Shown: piece after piece, positions 23,192-24,680 of the stretch
Layout: every line of letters starts with the position of its first letter
Numbering within the stretch: position 1 is the first letter of the stretch
Source of the DNA: CAZEIW01 sp964512305
GTDB lineage: Bacteria > Pseudomonadota > Gammaproteobacteria > Burkholderiales > Burkholderiaceae_F
Direction: 5' to 3'
Length of the DNA stretch: 24,680 nt
Assembly: GCA_964512305.1 (NCBI GenBank)
Contig: CAZEIW010000117.1
Location: 1-24,680 of the forward strand
The notes under the pieces: generated by a model
Database searches by the model: none
Told to the model about the DNA's origin: nothing
Seen by the model: only the letters and a program-made list of their open reading frames with translations
Translations under genes and position numbers: made by a program

Positions 23192-24680
23192 GTGGAACCC
23201 TCGGGGACGCGCCCGTGCTGGTCGTCGGCGCCGGCATCATGGGAGCCGGCATCGCGCAGGTTGCGGCTCTGTCCGGGCACCGCGTGTGGCTGTTCGATTC
23301 GCGCGAAGGAGCGGCCGCGCAGGCCAAGGCGAAACTGGGCGAGGTCCTCGAAGGCCTGGCCGCCAAGGGCAGGCTCGATGCGGGTGCCGCGCGGGCCGCG
23401 CTCGCGCGCATCGAGCCGGCCGGTTCGCTCGAGGCGGGCCGCGAGGCGCGGCTGGTGGTCGAGGCGATCGTCGAGGACCTCGAGGCCAAGCGCGCGCTGC
23501 TCGGGCAGCTCGAGGCGATCGTCGCGGCCGACTGCGTGCTCGCGACCAATACCTCGTCGATTTCCGTGACGGCGCTCGCCAACGGGCTCGCGCGCCCCGG
23601 GCGTCTGGTCGGCATGCATTTCTTCAACCCGGTGCCGCTGATGAAGCTGGTCGAGGTCGTGTCCGGCGTGCATACGGAGGCCGCCGTCGCCGACGCGATC
23701 TTCGAGCTGGCCCGGCACTGGGGCAAGGTGCCGGTGCACGCACGCTCGACGCCGGGCTTCGTCGTCAACCGCATCGCGCGCCCGTACTACGCCGAGGCGC
23801 TGGCCCTGCTGCAGGAGCGGGCCGCAAGCCCCGAGATCCTCGACGCCTGCCTGCGCGGGGCGGGATTCCGCATGGGGCCGTGCGAGCTGATGGACCTGAT
23901 CGGCCACGACACCAATTTCGCGGTCACGCAGTCGGTCTACACGGCCAACTTCTTCGACAAGCGCTACGTGCCTTCGCTGGTGCAGCGCGAGCTGGTCGAC
24001 GGCGGGCTGCTCGGCCGCAAGACAGGGCGTGGCTTCTATCGCTATCCCGACGGCGCACCCGCGCTGCCCCCGGCGGCGCCGGCTGCACTGCCGACGCCGC
24101 ACGTGATCGCCGTGCACGGCGACGATGCCATCGCCGACTGGCTCGAAGCCTCACTGAAACGGATGCCCGCGCTCGCCGGTCGGGACGTCACGCGCCGGCG
24201 CGGCACCGGCTGGGCGGGCCTCGAGCTCGACGATGCCCGGCTGGTGGTGACCGACGGGCGCCGCGCCGGCGCCCTGTCGAACGCGTTGGGAATGCGCGAC
24301 GTCGCCGTGTTCGACCGGCCGCTGGTGTTGCCTGCGCCGGAGGGTACGTCGCTTGCCTACGCGATCGCCGATGCGGCCGGCGAGCCGTGGCGCGCGCACG
24401 CCGCGGCGTGGCTCGCCGCGCTCGGATTCACGCCGCGGCTGGTCGGGGATGCGCCGGGGCTGGTCGTCGCACGCACGGTCGCGATGCTGATCAACGAGGC
24501 CGCCGACGCCGTGCAGCAGGGCGTGTGCAGCACCGACGGCGCCGATGCAGCGATGAAGCTCGGCGTCAACTACCCGGCCGGGCCGTTCGAGTGGCTGGCG
24601 CTATGGAGCCCGGACGGGGTCGTCGCGCTGCTCGATGGGCTCGACGCGCATTACCGCGGCGAGCGCTACCGCGCGAGCCC
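23188..24680 (+). CDS. paaH: 3-Hydroxyadipyl-CoA dehydrogenase, PaaH/PaaC-type (3' end cut by window)
   Basis: The 497 visible residues form an NAD-dependent 3-hydroxyacyl-CoA dehydrogenase. The Rossmann loop is VVGAGIMGAGIA (14-21 for GAGIMGAG). The catalytic region is HFFNPVPLMKLVEVV, with H144 and N147 at the usual positions. TPGFVVNRIARPYY and MGPCELMDLIGHDTN follow, and a second C-terminal 3HCDH domain lies around residues 425-475. The long two-domain form is typical of PaaH/PaaC, which oxidises 3-hydroxyadipyl-CoA to 3-oxoadipyl-CoA in phenylacetate and benzoyl-CoA epoxidation pathways. A GGAGGA site precedes the ATG at 23188. The family is near 500 residues, so only a few are probably missing at the right edge. 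Confidence 0.9.
   Translation, partial: MSGTLGDAPVLVVGAGIMGAGIAQVAALSGHRVWLFDSREGAAAQAKAKLGEVLEGLAAKGRLDAGAARAALARIEPAGSLEAGREARLVVEAIVEDLEAKRALLGQLEAIVAADCVLATNTSSISVTALANGLARPGRLVGMHFFNPVPLMKLVEVVSGVHTEAAVADAIFELARHWGKVPVHARSTPGFVVNRIARPYYAEALALLQERAASPEILDACLRGAGFRMGPCELMDLIGHDTNFAVTQSVYTANFFDKRYVPSLVQRELVDGGLLGRKTGRGFYRYPDGAPALPPAAPAALPTPHVIAVHGDDAIADWLEASLKRMPALAGRDVTRRRGTGWAGLELDDARLVVTDGRRAGALSNALGMRDVAVFDRPLVLPAPEGTSLAYAIADAAGEPWRAHAAAWLAALGFTPRLVGDAPGLVVARTVAMLINEAADAVQQGVCSTDGADAAMKLGVNYPAGPFEWLALWSPDGVVALLDGLDAHYRGERYRAS

Noticed and set aside
18585..23774. A 1729-codon open frame on the minus strand opposite boxC, boxB and boxA
   Set aside because: All three box genes share the same reading frame on the plus strand and have G/C-rich third positions, so the opposite frame has few stops. 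The translation is low-complexity (Arg/Ala/Val/Gln/His-rich) with no family motifs, while the plus-strand genes are unmistakable.

Overview
This is a high-GC bacterial window with densely packed genes. Its gene content points to a betaproteobacterium, most likely Burkholderiales-like. The main evidence is an aerobic benzoyl-CoA (box) epoxidation cluster with its BoxR regulator, plus two copies of a CCCTCTCCC/GGGAGAGGG intergenic repeat of a kind common in that group. The species cannot be named from the sequence.

Layout. (1) 1-3.5 kb is a loose set of small accessory genes: an exported beta-propeller-like protein, a truncated VOC/glyoxalase remnant, a small Cys/His protein, a DUF1304 membrane protein, a SemiSWEET-like protein and a Mesh1-type (p)ppGpp hydrolase. 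(2) 3.7-7.6 kb is a four-gene plus-strand operon: a D-2-hydroxyacid dehydrogenase followed by a ribose/fructose-type ABC importer (single-domain ATPase, permease, periplasmic binding protein). It ends at a strong GC-rich hairpin. (3) 7.7-12.4 kb is mixed carbon metabolism: an MFS transporter (-), a short unknown gene (+), a PEP mutase/isocitrate lyase-family enzyme (+), rbsK and rbsD (-), and a TauE/SafE-type permease (+). (4) 12.4-24.7 kb is the aromatic degradation island.

The aromatic island is built around a divergent promoter region at about 17.44-17.58 kb. Leftward run benzoate-CoA ligase, an alpha/beta hydrolase overlapping it by 4 bases, an acyl-CoA dehydrogenase and a zinc-free MDR oxidoreductase. 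Rightward run boxR, then boxC-boxB-boxA and a 3-hydroxyadipyl-CoA dehydrogenase that runs off the window. Together these activate benzoate to benzoyl-CoA, epoxidise the ring (BoxAB), open it hydrolytically (BoxC) and carry out the 3-hydroxyacyl-CoA oxidation step of the resulting C6 dicarboxylyl-CoA. The semialdehyde dehydrogenase (BoxD) and the terminal thiolase are not in the window and may lie beyond its right edge.

No clearly new system was found. The best leads are regulatory or structural: a 25-bp near-palindrome between bclA and boxR; a well-formed boxC promoter surrounded by TGCA tetramers; an rbsD gene whose start codon leaves no room for a ribosome binding site; a repeat element that supplies the stop codon and last residues of the hydrolase; a 13-codon mini-ORF that joins boxA to the next gene through overlapping stop/start codons; and an acyl-CoA dehydrogenase plus MDR pair of unknown role beside bclA.
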